A stretch of DNA of 15,989 bases from an uncultured Prevotella sp. (lineage in GTDB: Bacteria > Bacteroidota > Bacteroidia > Bacteroidales > Bacteroidaceae): the NCBI GenBank assembly GCA_900557035.1, contig USRA01000050.1, positions 1 through 15,989 of the forward strand, in the 5' to 3' direction. Shown one piece after another: positions 1 through 6,670 of the stretch; position 1 is the stretch's first letter, and the number at the start of each line of letters is the position of its first letter. The notes beneath the pieces were generated by a model, which had not been told where the DNA came from, did no database searches, and saw only the letters and a list, made by a program, of their open reading frames with translations. The translations under genes were made by a program, and so were the position numbers.

Positions 1-21
1 AATTGCATTAATTACTTCCAT
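1..21 (-). CDS. rpsI: Ribosomal protein S9, 5' end only
   Basis: Only the first seven codons are in the window: ATG at 19-21, reading MEVINAI, then the gene runs off the left edge. Bacteroidota S9 proteins characteristically begin MEV(V/I)NA(L/I)GRRK, and S9 follows L13 in the usual rplM-rpsI operon, so start and context agree. An AAGG Shine-Dalgarno-like sequence lies four bases before the ATG on the minus strand. The gap from the rplM stop is 10 bases, so the two genes should be co-transcribed. S9 is a small-subunit protein whose C-terminal tail reaches the P-site tRNA; that part is outside the window. Confidence 0.85.
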
Positions 22-31
22 TCTACCTTAA

Positions 32-493
32 TTATTTATACTGGTTAATATCAATTGCCTTTGGCTGCTGAGCCTCATGCTTGTGCTCTGTGCCATCGTA
101 AATGAAGAGGTTGTCCATCAAAGAGCGACCGAGAGGGCCCTTTGGCAACATACCCTTAACTGCGTGACGGAGGATCTTGTCCATTCCATCAGGACGCTTG
201 CGCAACTCAGCTGGAGTATTGAAGCGCTGACCACCAGGGTAACCAGTGTAACGTGTGTAAACCTTATCAGTCTCCTTCTTGCCAGAAAATACAGCCTTAG
301 CTGCGTTGATAATGATTACGTTGTCACCACAATCTACGTGCGGAGTGAAAGTTGGCTTGTACTTACCACGAAGCAACTTAGCTACCTTTGAGCAAAGGCG
401 ACCTACTACCTGGTCTGTTGCATCGATTACAACCCACTCTTTCTTAGCTGTCTCCTTATTAACAGAGATAGTCTTGAAACTTAATGTGTCCAT
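32..493 (-). CDS. rplM: Large ribosomal subunit protein L13 (uL13)
   Basis: This 153-residue protein is an L13, an early-assembling protein of the large subunit that binds 23S rRNA. Family landmarks are visible: WVVIDATDQVVGRL near residues 20-33, KLLRGKYKPTFTPHVDCGD around 40-58, YTGYPGG near 80-86, and the block AVKGMLPKGPLGR near 111-123. I chose the ATG at 491-493 (MDTLSFKTISVN) because it gives the usual Bacteroidota N-terminus. The open frame continues upstream to a GTG at 542-544, but that part reads through the leader region and is probably untranslated. No Shine-Dalgarno is seen; an A/T-rich stretch precedes the ATG, as is common in this phylum. It is the first gene of the rplM-rpsI operon. 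Confidence 0.97.
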   Translation of the reverse strand: MDTLSFKTISVNKETAKKEWVVIDATDQVVGRLCSKVAKLLRGKYKPTFTPHVDCGDNVIIINAAKAVFSGKKETDKVYTRYTGYPGGQRFNTPAELRKRPDGMDKILRHAVKGMLPKGPLGRSLMDNLFIYDGTEHKHEAQQPKAIDINQYK

Positions 494-646
494 TTTAAAA
501 TTTAAATTTACTACTAAAAAACGTTTTAATCTTTTCTTACTCACTTAATTTCGGATAGGTGATTCACTAACCGCAAATCCCGGCCACAGGATGTGCTATT
601 AACACACCATACCCAGGGGACTCTAAGTGTATCCCCGAAATAATCG
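494..646 (-). ncRNA. Structured 5' leader of rplM (candidate L13 leader)
   Basis: Between a promoter box (652-659) and the L13 ATG there is about 150 nt of untranslated sequence with visible structure. In the minus-strand RNA the first hairpin pairs 632-636 with 616-620 (GGGGA/UCCCC), and a second pairs 603-606 with 592-595 (UGUG/CACA). Known biology: ribosomal protein operons often use leaders bound by one of their own products, and an L13 leader family has been proposed for Bacteroidia. That this is the same family is my inference from position and structure. The 3' part is A/U rich and carries the translation start region. A covariance-model search would settle it. Confidence 0.5.
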
Positions 647-651
647 GACTG

Positions 652-659
652 CAAAATTA
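652..659 (-). promoter_or_regulatory. Promoter -7 box of the rplM-rpsI operon
   Basis: The minus strand reads TAATTTTG here, an exact match to the Bacteroidota TAnnTTTG -7 consensus. It sits just upstream of the two leader hairpins and about 160 nt from the L13 start. A clear -33 TTTG box is not evident, so strength is uncertain. Transcription would begin near 646. Confidence 0.5.
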
Positions 660-871
660 CACATTTTTATTTGATTATGTGTAAGTTACGAGCCGCAGTC
701 CCTATCTTTTATAATAATTTAACTTAGTTTGTCGTGTTTTGTTATTTCCATCCGTTTTTATGGCTTTTTGCATTTCCCAAGCATCATTCTGCCGGGGCAT
801 CCACAGTATAAACAAAACATTCTCTCTAAAAACCATTTGGTTCTCTATATATAATAAGGTATATGAGGGCA

Positions 872-975
872 TAAAAACAGCAATGGGATTTCGATACCCC
901 TATCGAAACCCCATTGTTATTCTTGTATAAGTAAAAGATGATGAAAGCGTTTCACAACGCCGTTTTATTTTTTCT
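872..975 (-). ncRNA. Candidate small RNA (about 100 nt)
   Basis: A TACCTTTG promoter box at 980-987 is followed on the minus strand by about 100 nt with no open frame, ending in a strong hairpin with a U-run at 873-916. A short internal hairpin (GCGUU/AACGC, near 948-961) lies in the 5' half. Promoter, short structured body and intrinsic terminator together are the layout of a free-standing small RNA. It could instead be a terminator for read-through from the DUF5675 gene, whose stop is about 200 nt upstream. I do not recognise the RNA family. Confidence 0.35.
873..916 (-). terminator. Strong hairpin plus U-run
   Basis: The arms 881-896 and 901-916 pair over 16 bases with a single mismatch around a four-base loop (897-900). 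On the minus strand the stem is followed by CTGTTTTTAT (871-880), giving a five-U tail at 873-877 typical of intrinsic termination. The plus strand has only a weaker TTGTTATTCTTG tail, so the minus orientation is favoured. Confidence 0.65.
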
Positions 976-979
976 GATG

Positions 980-987
980 CAAAGGTA
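980..987 (-). promoter_or_regulatory. Promoter -7 box for the candidate small RNA
   Basis: The minus strand reads TACCTTTG, an exact TAnnTTTG match. The sequence around the expected -33 position is ACCCCCTA rather than TTTG, so this may be a weak or regulated promoter. Its downstream product is the short structured transcript ending at about 872. Confidence 0.4.
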
Positions 988-1007
988 CAACAAAAACCGT
1001 ATGCTAG

Positions 1008-1075
1008 GGGGTAATTTTTATCATATATGGGGGCAAAATCTATTTTTTCAGCATATATTAAGCCAAAATTACCCC
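1008..1075. repeat. Imperfect inverted repeat with 11-bp outer arms
   Basis: The outer arms GGGGTAATTTT (1008-1018) and AAAATTACCCC (1065-1075) are perfectly complementary. Inner arms ATATATG (1023-1029) and CATATAT (1052-1058) extend the symmetry, leaving a central loop of 22 bases. The right arm contains TAATTTTG on the minus strand (1064-1071), a TAnnTTTG promoter match, so the repeat may be an operator or a structured 5' end rather than a terminator. It lies between the DUF5675 stop and the small RNA promoter. Confidence 0.5.
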
Positions 1076-1182
1076 TCCCTAAACGATTTTTACCACCTAA
1101 CTCATCTTTTTTCAAGGTCAAAATCTAAAGAAAAAGAACTTAAATATACGATTACTACCATATCTATGAAACGATCCCTTCA

Positions 1183-1743
1183 TCAGATGACGGTAATCCA
1201 GATACCTTCCCCTTGATTCTCCGCTGCCATGATGCGATTCATCAGACGATGGAGCCAGATGCGGGAGTTCACCACCATTCCCTTTACCCGGTTCTCGCCC
1301 ACCAGAATGCAGCCCTGGGTATCGTCGGGATAGTTGCCGGCATGGATGCGGATGCCCTCGAAACCGGGCACACCCTGCACATACGGCAGCCACTTCTTGA
1401 ATCGCGGCGACTTGGTGATAAGCACACGATACGAGCCCTCGGGGATGGCGGTGTGGCCCGGAATCTTTCTCGCCACCTTGCCGCTCTCTCTGCTGAAACG
1501 GGCATTCTCCTCCTCCGGCTTCAGCTCTATCCCCTTCAGGTTGCGCCAGGTTGGCTCCAGGGTGTCACAGAAGTAACTCTCCCTAGACAACTTCTCCATA
1601 TCGAAACTATGCTCAAAACTGCGCTTGTCACCGGCAGTCTTGCCGGAAAGAACCTTGCGCTTCACATCACCATCAGCCAACAGATAAAGTCGGCCGATGG
1701 TATAAGTATTCTTCTTAGCTATACGCTCTAAAACTATTTCCAT
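1183..1743 (-). CDS. DUF5675 family protein
   Basis: This 186-residue protein has the hallmarks of DUF5675: an IPEGSYRV segment (residues about 100-107), then [20 protein letters not shown] (about 124-143), then CILVG and a late VVNSR segment. The GIRIHAGN...GCILVG core carries conserved His, Asn and Cys and resembles small cell-wall-active or phage-lysis-associated folds, but the family's biochemistry is not established. No signal peptide or membrane segment is seen. It is the last gene of a three-gene cassette, 57 bases after the DUF3987-type gene, with no promoter box between them, so co-transcription is likely. In other Bacteroidota islands an amidase often occupies the comparable position beside DUF3987 genes; an analogous wall-related role here is inference. 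Confidence 0.75.
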   Translation of the reverse strand: MEIVLERIAKKNTYTIGRLYLLADGDVKRKVLSGKTAGDKRSFEHSFDMEKLSRESYFCDTLEPTWRNLKGIELKPEEENARFSRESGKVARKIPGHTAIPEGSYRVLITKSPRFKKWLPYVQGVPGFEGIRIHAGNYPDDTQGCILVGENRVKGMVVNSRIWLHRLMNRIMAAENQGEGIWITVI

Positions 1744-1800
1744 AAGTAATTCTGAATTTTAATGAATGACTAAAATGTGTGAATCATAAGCATCGGCGGT

Positions 1801-4266
1801 TTACTGACTCAAATCCTGCCCATCACATCTGTATTTCAGCTTCGTAAAACTGTGATAACTGTTATTGTGACAGTTATCGCTGCCACGTTTCACGTATTTT
1901 CTATAGACCCAGGTAGAAAGCAGATGCGCCGTCCCCTCTTCCGAGAGTCCCAGGGCTGCACGAGCCTCCACCACCTGCTGCTCGGTAAACGTATCCGGCA
2001 ACGACTGGAGAAGATTGGAAGGACCACGCTTGTTGGAATGCTCGCCCACATTGTTCGCCTTCTGGATGTCCTCCTCGAAGAAACGCATCTTGCACCACAG
2101 GTCGTAACGCTCACTCCAGCGGATGAAATCCTCTATTTCCGGCTCCCATCTGCAGCCGTTGGCAACATAGAGCACGCACGCCTTGAGATAGGCTATCACG
2201 TTGGCACGGAACGTGAAGTTCTCGTAGATTCTGTTCTGGGTAACCTGCGAAAAATCCGCATTCTCCTCACTCAGAATCTCAGCCAAGCGGTAAGCCTCGG
2301 GGCAATCTATCAGGCCGGTAGCCATACAGAGGTTCTCGATATAGGGCTTCAGCTCCTTGCGAAACTGATCGTCGTAGGTGCCATACACTGGAATCTTATC
2401 GCCGATTTCTCTTTGGGGAATGGTGCAGAAGTTGATTCGGCTCAGCGGACCGTCGGTCAGCACCTTGGAGAAATAACGCTGTCCCTTCTGGATGGTGGTA
2501 GAGGCATTCCAGTTGAAACGGACGGTTACTCGCTCGGTGACGCTTTGGGTTCCCACTCGTGTTTGTCCATATTGATTACCCGGGTCAAAGGCGAGGCACA
2601 TGATACGGAAATGCTGGTTGCCGATACCTTTCAGGGCATCAAACTGGTCAATCTCGTTGAGCGAAGTATAGAGGAAGTGGCCTTTGGCTTCTGCCGTACG
2701 CATCACGAAGGCAGGGTTGGTCATATCCGCATCTATCTCTTGTATAATGAGATTATCGGGTCTTTTGCGCTTATCCTTGTTGGCACCCTTACGCATCATC
2801 TCCTCTTTCCATTCCTTCTCACGCTTCAGGTTTTCCTGGTCACGCTTACGGATATCCTCCATGATCATCGAAATCGGCATCTGCACACAACTTTTACCTG
2901 CACCTGTGCCTGCAAGGAGGCAGGTCATCAGGGTGGCTTCGTGCTCCACATTGTCGATATATCTGAATCTGGTATTCCAGAGATGGGTAGCCAGCGGAGG
3001 GAAAATGGCGTGTGCCACAGCCGGCTGATAAATCTCCGGAGTCTTGGATACAAGGAGTTCCACGAGCTTGGGAAGCTTCTTGGGCATGGGTGGCGGAGCA
3101 GGATATTCATCTTTGCTACCTTGAACTCGCGACATGGAAACCTGAGCTGTATGATTAGCTCCGCTAGCCTGTTTCTCAGCCGTAGCATTGATACGAATCA
3201 CATCCCTCGAAAACGGCTTGGAGCTATCCCCATATTTCGCATAGAAATCGTGAATCAGCTGATGGCAATCCTTCTCCTGATAATAGCTCGGCATTCTCCT
3301 CGCCACCACCTTCATCAGGTCCTCCTCACTCATCACACGAGAAGCGCCAGCACTCATAATAGCGAGCAGGGAAGAATGCCTTGACCCGATGGTATCGATA
3401 TTCATCCCCTTGAGGCCTGCGGAATCCTGGAAGAGGTCGAAGGCTATGAGATTCTTCTCACTGGCACTTTCTGCTTCTTGGGCTGCCAGTCCGCCAGCTT
3501 TCTGAGAACCTCCAGTATGGCTGATATAATCATCATCAGTACGATGGCTATTACCAGGTTGGGCAGGCTGAATAGCAGCGCCAGAAGGAGTCCCCTTACC
3601 ATCAATCGTAAGCCCACGCTTCAGGAAAGCCTCTCTGCGGGCTTGAATCTCCTCAGCCGGCAACACCCCATACCACTCCTTCGAGCGATAAATCTCGGAG
3701 TCCTTATCCGTGATAAAGATGATTCGCTCCGGCGTGATGCAACTTTTATCGTAGGGAATCCCAGCCGCCTCGCAATACGCCTTCTGCGTCTCCTCTATCG
3801 TCATGCCCATCGGCATGCGGATATCGATATGCAGCTTCTTTCTAGCCGAATACTCCAGATGCAGCAGCTTCCCCTTCCATATCGTGTTGCTGCAGTTCAG
3901 CTCACGAGCCTTCTCCAATGCAGCATCCACATAATCCACATCATCCACATCGATGGTAGTCTGAAAGAGGAAGCTTTCAGGCACCGCATCTTCACTAGAG
4001 CGGTGATTATTCCTGAACTTAGAATAATGAATGGCACGGATAGGCAGCTGTCTTTTCAGCCCCTCGCGTGCCTTCTTCACCGCCTTTTCATCACCAGCAT
4101 CTACGCCGGGGATAGCCTTCTCCCCACGTATCTGCGCAATCATACCCTTCAGCCACGGCTGTGCTATCAGGGTGTCATAGACATACAGGGGCTGGGAAGA
4201 ATTCAATCTTCCCATATTGCCCTTGCGTGCCGGATTTAAAGCCATTACCTGTTGCTTTATCGCCAT
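1801..4266 (-). CDS. DUF3987/VirE-N-like P-loop protein (BT4734-type)
   Basis: This 821-residue protein begins with a region like the VirE/BT4734 N-terminal domain (about residues 25-215), with an acidic FQTTIDVDDVDYVD segment near 101-114 and a LHIDIR segment near 145-150. A polar linker (about 220-275) and a helical region follow, then a DUF3987-like ATPase domain from about 400. Its Walker A is AGTGAGKS (452-459), and the acidic FLYTSLNEIDQFD stretch further on is a probable Walker B equivalent. Bacteroidota proteins of this layout are thought to be primase/helicase-like factors of mobile elements, but the activity is not demonstrated. The gene lies 17 bases after the Bro-N gene and just before the DUF5675 gene. 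The frame is intact. Confidence 0.7.
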   Translation of the reverse strand: MAIKQQVMALNPARKGNMGRLNSSQPLYVYDTLIAQPWLKGMIAQIRGEKAIPGVDAGDEKAVKKAREGLKRQLPIRAIHYSKFRNNHRSSEDAVPESFLFQTTIDVDDVDYVDAALEKARELNCSNTIWKGKLLHLEYSARKKLHIDIRMPMGMTIEETQKAYCEAAGIPYDKSCITPERIIFITDKDSEIYRSKEWYGVLPAEEIQARREAFLKRGLTIDGKGTPSGAAIQPAQPGNSHRTDDDYISHTGGSQKAGGLAAQEAESASEKNLIAFDLFQDSAGLKGMNIDTIGSRHSSLLAIMSAGASRVMSEEDLMKVVARRMPSYYQEKDCHQLIHDFYAKYGDSSKPFSRDVIRINATAEKQASGANHTAQVSMSRVQGSKDEYPAPPPMPKKLPKLVELLVSKTPEIYQPAVAHAIFPPLATHLWNTRFRYIDNVEHEATLMTCLLAGTGAGKSCVQMPISMIMEDIRKRDQENLKREKEWKEEMMRKGANKDKRKRPDNLIIQEIDADMTNPAFVMRTAEAKGHFLYTSLNEIDQFDALKGIGNQHFRIMCLAFDPGNQYGQTRVGTQSVTERVTVRFNWNASTTIQKGQRYFSKVLTDGPLSRINFCTIPQREIGDKIPVYGTYDDQFRKELKPYIENLCMATGLIDCPEAYRLAEILSEENADFSQVTQNRIYENFTFRANVIAYLKACVLYVANGCRWEPEIEDFIRWSERYDLWCKMRFFEEDIQKANNVGEHSNKRGPSNLLQSLPDTFTEQQVVEARAALGLSEEGTAHLLSTWVYRKYVKRGSDNCHNNSYHSFTKLKYRCDGQDLSQ

Positions 4267-4283
4267 ATTTCCATTTTTAATGA

Positions 4284-5393
4284 TTATCCCAAATTCTTCA
4301 CCTCATACAGTTCAGCAAGCTCCCAGAATCTGTGGGCCAGATCATGGATAAACTTCCTGCCCTTCTCGGTCCATACCAGATAGGTATGCGTCACCGCCTT
4401 GCCCATCTTTTCCTTTCTGCCATCGCATTTCGGATCCAGGAAGGCATTGTATCGGGTGCGGCTCTTCGCCAGTCCCATGTGCGCATACTCCGCATAGAGC
4501 ATATACTGCCCGCTCTGGTAATACTGGATATGCAGGGCACAGAGCGAGCGGTTCAGCTCCTGCGCCGTAATCCCCAGCTCCTTCGCCACCTGGGTGGTGG
4601 TGAAGCAGGAAACGGAATCCAAGACATTATCCGAGTAGATCGCCTTCGGCATCAGCCCATCCACCTGCTTCTCCAGGTTGATGACGTTCTCGCCCTGGAT
4701 GGAAGCCCATCTCGTTTGCTCATCCAGCACGCCGTTGAGACGTCTGATTTCCACATCCTGCTCGCCGATGAGCTTCTTGTCAAGCCCCAACTGTACCTCC
4801 TGCTGATGCAGCAGCTTCTTCTGCTGCTCCAGCAGTTCCTCCTTCTTCTTTAGGGTGGCACGGAGAATCTCTTCGGCATTGCGAATCGTCTCCTCCTCGC
4901 TCTCCCCCTCGTGCACCGGGATATAACCGCCCGTCTTGCGAATCTGCGGCAGCACCACCGAGGTAACCCAATCCTTGAACTTCACCGCCGAAGCCAGTTT
5001 CGAACCCAGCACCAGAGCATAGAAGCCGCTCTCGTTTACGAAGATCATCTGCGTTAAACGTTTGGCAGGAGTCCCATCCTTCTTCTTGCCCACCTCTACC
5101 CATACACCACGTTTCATGGTGTCATCATACCTAACATGCTGTTTTACAGAGTCTGACGATTTCTTATATCCCAGCACATCACACAAATCCTTCGCACAGA
5201 ACCAAGGCTCGCCCTTCTCATCAGTAGCGGTTCTTACCGTTCCGAACTCCGGATTCTCAAAAACAGCCACCTGTGCAGCCTGCTTCTTGTTGGCTTCTTT
5301 CTTGTCAGCCACCTTCTTACCAGTCTGCACACTCTTCTTGGCAGAGCCGGCATTCTTGCCATCCTCTGCCTTCTGAATTTTTGAATTCATCAT
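4284..5393 (-). CDS. Phage antirepressor-like protein (Bro-N plus KilAC)
   Basis: A 369-residue protein with two phage regulatory domains. After a Lys/Ala-rich tail of about 40 residues comes a Bro-N domain (about 44-155), with PWFCAKDLCDVLGY, the SDSVKQHV helix, the FVNESGFYALVLGSKL block and FKDWVTSVVLPQIRKTGGY. A Glu/Lys/Gln-rich coiled coil follows (about 165-225). The C-terminus (about 250-355) matches a KilAC/ANT domain, with FTTTQVAKELGITAQELNRSL. Such proteins bind DNA or repressors to switch phage or mobile-element transcription. I start at ATG 5391-5393; a TTG two codons earlier is less likely, and another ATG follows directly. It heads the three-gene cassette, with a hairpin 29 nt upstream and a promoter box near 5618. 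No phage structural genes are nearby. Confidence 0.85.
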   Translation of the reverse strand: MMNSKIQKAEDGKNAGSAKKSVQTGKKVADKKEANKKQAAQVAVFENPEFGTVRTATDEKGEPWFCAKDLCDVLGYKKSSDSVKQHVRYDDTMKRGVWVEVGKKKDGTPAKRLTQMIFVNESGFYALVLGSKLASAVKFKDWVTSVVLPQIRKTGGYIPVHEGESEEETIRNAEEILRATLKKKEELLEQQKKLLHQQEVQLGLDKKLIGEQDVEIRRLNGVLDEQTRWASIQGENVINLEKQVDGLMPKAIYSDNVLDSVSCFTTTQVAKELGITAQELNRSLCALHIQYYQSGQYMLYAEYAHMGLAKSRTRYNAFLDPKCDGRKEKMGKAVTHTYLVWTEKGRKFIHDLAHRFWELAELYEVKNLG

Positions 5394-5421
5394 AAGCAAA
5401 AAAAATTAAGTAAATATATAA

Positions 5422-5442
5422 AAGGTACCCGATGGATACCTT
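5422..5442 (-). promoter_or_regulatory. Hairpin with U-rich tail upstream of the antirepressor gene
   Basis: On the minus strand AAGGTA (5437-5442) pairs with TACCTT (5422-5427) around a nine-base loop, followed by TTTTATATATTTAC. It ends about 29 nt before the ATG at 5393. The position and U-rich tail could make it an attenuator or a translation-control hairpin, but the stem is only six base pairs. Confidence 0.25.
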
Positions 5443-5577
5443 CGTTAAAAAAACACTAAAAGTTTCCACAATAAAAAAATGTATCAACCTTGTCAAAGAC
5501 CGATGGGCTGATACGCTGCGCCACTTACAACATGGCAGGAAACCTATCCCAGCATCCTGGCGATAGAAAACGCAAAA

Positions 5578-5736
5578 GCCCCAGACCTCAGAACCGGTAT
5601 CGTTCTGAAATCTGGGGCAAAAGTAGAAAGAATACTCCGTTACGCCTTTTCCGCCGAATGCGCCAAATAGAATTCGGCGGAAACAAGAAAGGGGCAAAAC
5701 CATCATCTTGCCCCTCTATATCAATACTTTATAGAG
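5578..5736. repeat. Cluster of four inverted repeats in the intergenic region
   Basis: Four hairpins lie almost end to end. First, GCCCCAGA (5578-5585) with TCTGGGGC (5611-5618), continued inside by CAGAAC (5589-5594) with GTTCTG (5602-5607). Second, 5648-5659 with 5672-5683 (a 12-bp TTTCCGCCGAAT stem). Third, GGGGCAA (5691-5697) with TTGCCCC (5708-5714). Fourth, CTCTATA (5714-5720) with TATAGAG (5730-5736). The first and third share a GGGGCAAAA motif. They separate the gene ending at 5788 from the antirepressor gene, so some may be terminators; the first overlaps the expected transcription start of the antirepressor transcript. Pairing is directly seen; function is not known. Confidence 0.6.
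5618..5625 (-). promoter_or_regulatory. Promoter -7 box of the antirepressor cassette
   Basis: The minus strand reads TACTTTTG, an exact TAnnTTTG match, immediately upstream of the GCCCCAGA hairpin. Transcription would start near 5612 inside the hairpin, giving a leader of about 220 nt before the antirepressor ATG. No clear -33 box is present. Confidence 0.4.
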
Positions 5737-5787
5737 ATATAATTATTTTCTTTACGTCAAATGAAGTCTATCATTCGGCGCAAGATT

Positions 5788-6354
5788 CTATATATTGTGA
5801 GACTTTGCGAAATCCTCCACAAAACCCTCTACCTCATAATCTACATTCCCGTCATTGATCTTCTTTCTGATATAATTGCCATACGACTTTTGGGTAACAC
5901 CCAGTTCCAGATGACAATCATCGTGCAGAAAACGAGTAATGGATGAACCATTAGGAACACCAGCGTTCACATAGCCCTGATTAGACCAACGCTGGAAAAA
6001 CGCCACCACACTCTTGTTCAACAAACCATCGGAAGTGGAAAGCTGACTGTCTGAAATATGATGCAGCTTGAGATATTTCACAAAAGCATCCGCCATCTTC
6101 CCCGTAAGCCCCACATCCTTTTCACCCTCAGGAGTAGAAAAGAGATTCTCGGCACTTCTTCCCGCAGAAGATGAAGCACACTTCACCTTAACACTCTGTT
6201 CAAAAACAACTTCATCGGTATCATTCTTCATTTCAGAAGAATCATCGGAATCCTTATGTTGATGTTCATGACTCTCATAATAGTTCTCTATATAGGTTAC
6301 GGAACCTGCAAAATGGAAATTTCTACTCATCAGTATGTGGTTTTGTGTCTTCAT
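5788..6354 (-). CDS. Hypothetical protein, 188 residues
   Basis: I do not recognise this protein. The start at ATG 6352-6354 gives MKTQNHILMSRNFHF; a second ATG eight codons later (6328-6330) is an equally plausible start. The first 90 residues are polar and acidic (a HEHQHKDSDDSS run near 29-40), probably disordered. The C-terminal half (about 85-170) looks folded and helical, with KMADAFVKYLKLHHIS, VVAFFQRWSNQGYVN and a YGNYIRKKI segment near 160-168. No signal peptide, membrane span or catalytic motif is evident. It stands alone: 316 bases separate it from the gene upstream, and a hairpin cluster follows. The helical C-terminus with basic positions could be DNA-binding, but that is a guess. 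Confidence 0.6.
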   Translation of the reverse strand: MKTQNHILMSRNFHFAGSVTYIENYYESHEHQHKDSDDSSEMKNDTDEVVFEQSVKVKCASSSAGRSAENLFSTPEGEKDVGLTGKMADAFVKYLKLHHISDSQLSTSDGLLNKSVVAFFQRWSNQGYVNAGVPNGSSITRFLHDDCHLELGVTQKSYGNYIRKKINDGNVDYEVEGFVEDFAKSHNI

Positions 6355-6670
6355 CAGAATTCTCGTAATTATTCTCTATATATTTGCTATTAGACTGTAC
6401 ATACACAACATTCTTGTACAAGCAAACACCACCGTTTTTACACAAAAAACGGATAATTCTAAAAAATGATATTCTATCCATATCTTAAGTAGTTTAAATT
6501 ATTACTAAAACTTGATATGGTCCTCTAATTGGTACGCGGAGGGCTAGACTAGAATAGCCAAGGAGAGCTTCTTAGGGTGGCATCCTCGATGCCGGTAGAC
6601 AAGTCTTCCCTAGGTAAGTGTATTAGTTCGTTTCATGTTGATTTTTTTAGATAAATGTTATTGTTATTCA
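6355..6670. other. Gene-free spacer with structured elements
   Basis: No credible coding region. It holds a small hairpin with arms CCGTTTTT (6432-6439) and AAAAACGG (6445-6452), an inverted pair CCATATC (6478-6484)/GATATGG (6514-6520), and a more GC-rich structured stretch (6522-6636) listed separately. A plus-strand TATATTTG (6379-6386) matches the -7 consensus, but no plus-strand gene follows it. Confidence 0.5.
6522..6636. ncRNA. Candidate structured RNA or leader, strand uncertain
   Basis: A GC-rich island in A/T-rich surroundings with nested pairing. An outer stem joins CTTAGGG (6571-6577) to CCCTAGG (6608-6614), enclosing the hairpin GGCAT/ATGCC (6579-6583 with 6589-6593); a separate hairpin pairs GGCTA (6542-6546) with TAGCC (6555-6559). 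On the minus strand a tiny frame ATG...TAG (6610-6636, MKRTNTLT) ends inside the outer stem, as a leader peptide might. If minus, it would be the 5' leader of the 188-residue gene or the 3' region of the 151-residue gene. I do not recognise any named RNA family here. Confidence 0.3.

Larger units (their letters stand above)
660..1182. other. Gene-free stretch between the ribosomal operon and the phage-like cassette
   Basis: No convincing coding region lies in these 523 bases; the short open frames on either strand lack start context and family resemblance. The part at 660-870 is A/T-rich and shows nothing I can name. The rest holds a promoter box (980-987), a candidate small RNA with a strong hairpin terminator (872-975), and an inverted repeat (1008-1075), described separately. 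Confidence 0.6.

Noticed and set aside
494..544. GTG-started N-terminal extension of L13
   Set aside because: The extra 17 residues are absent from the typical Bacteroidota L13 start and read through the leader sequence.
1008..1075. Invertible promoter (phase switch)
   Set aside because: The arms are only 11 bp with a 46-base spacer, and no recombinase gene is nearby; invertible segments in Bacteroidota are normally longer.
1852..3384. Plus-strand open frame of 510 codons opposite the DUF3987-type gene
   Set aside because: Its translation has no recognisable domain, while the minus strand gives a coherent 821-residue protein with a P-loop. It is an antisense shadow.
3478..4239. Plus-strand open frame of 253 codons
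   Set aside because: Antisense to the N-terminal domain of the same gene, low-complexity translation and no supporting promoter box.
5317..5706. Minus-strand open frame of 129 codons overlapping the antirepressor start
   Set aside because: It runs through the hairpin cluster and the 5' end of the antirepressor gene in another frame, with no domain and no clear ribosome binding site.
6522..6636. Retron msr/msd or a guide RNA of a nearby nuclease
   Set aside because: No reverse transcriptase or RNA-guided nuclease is present in the window.
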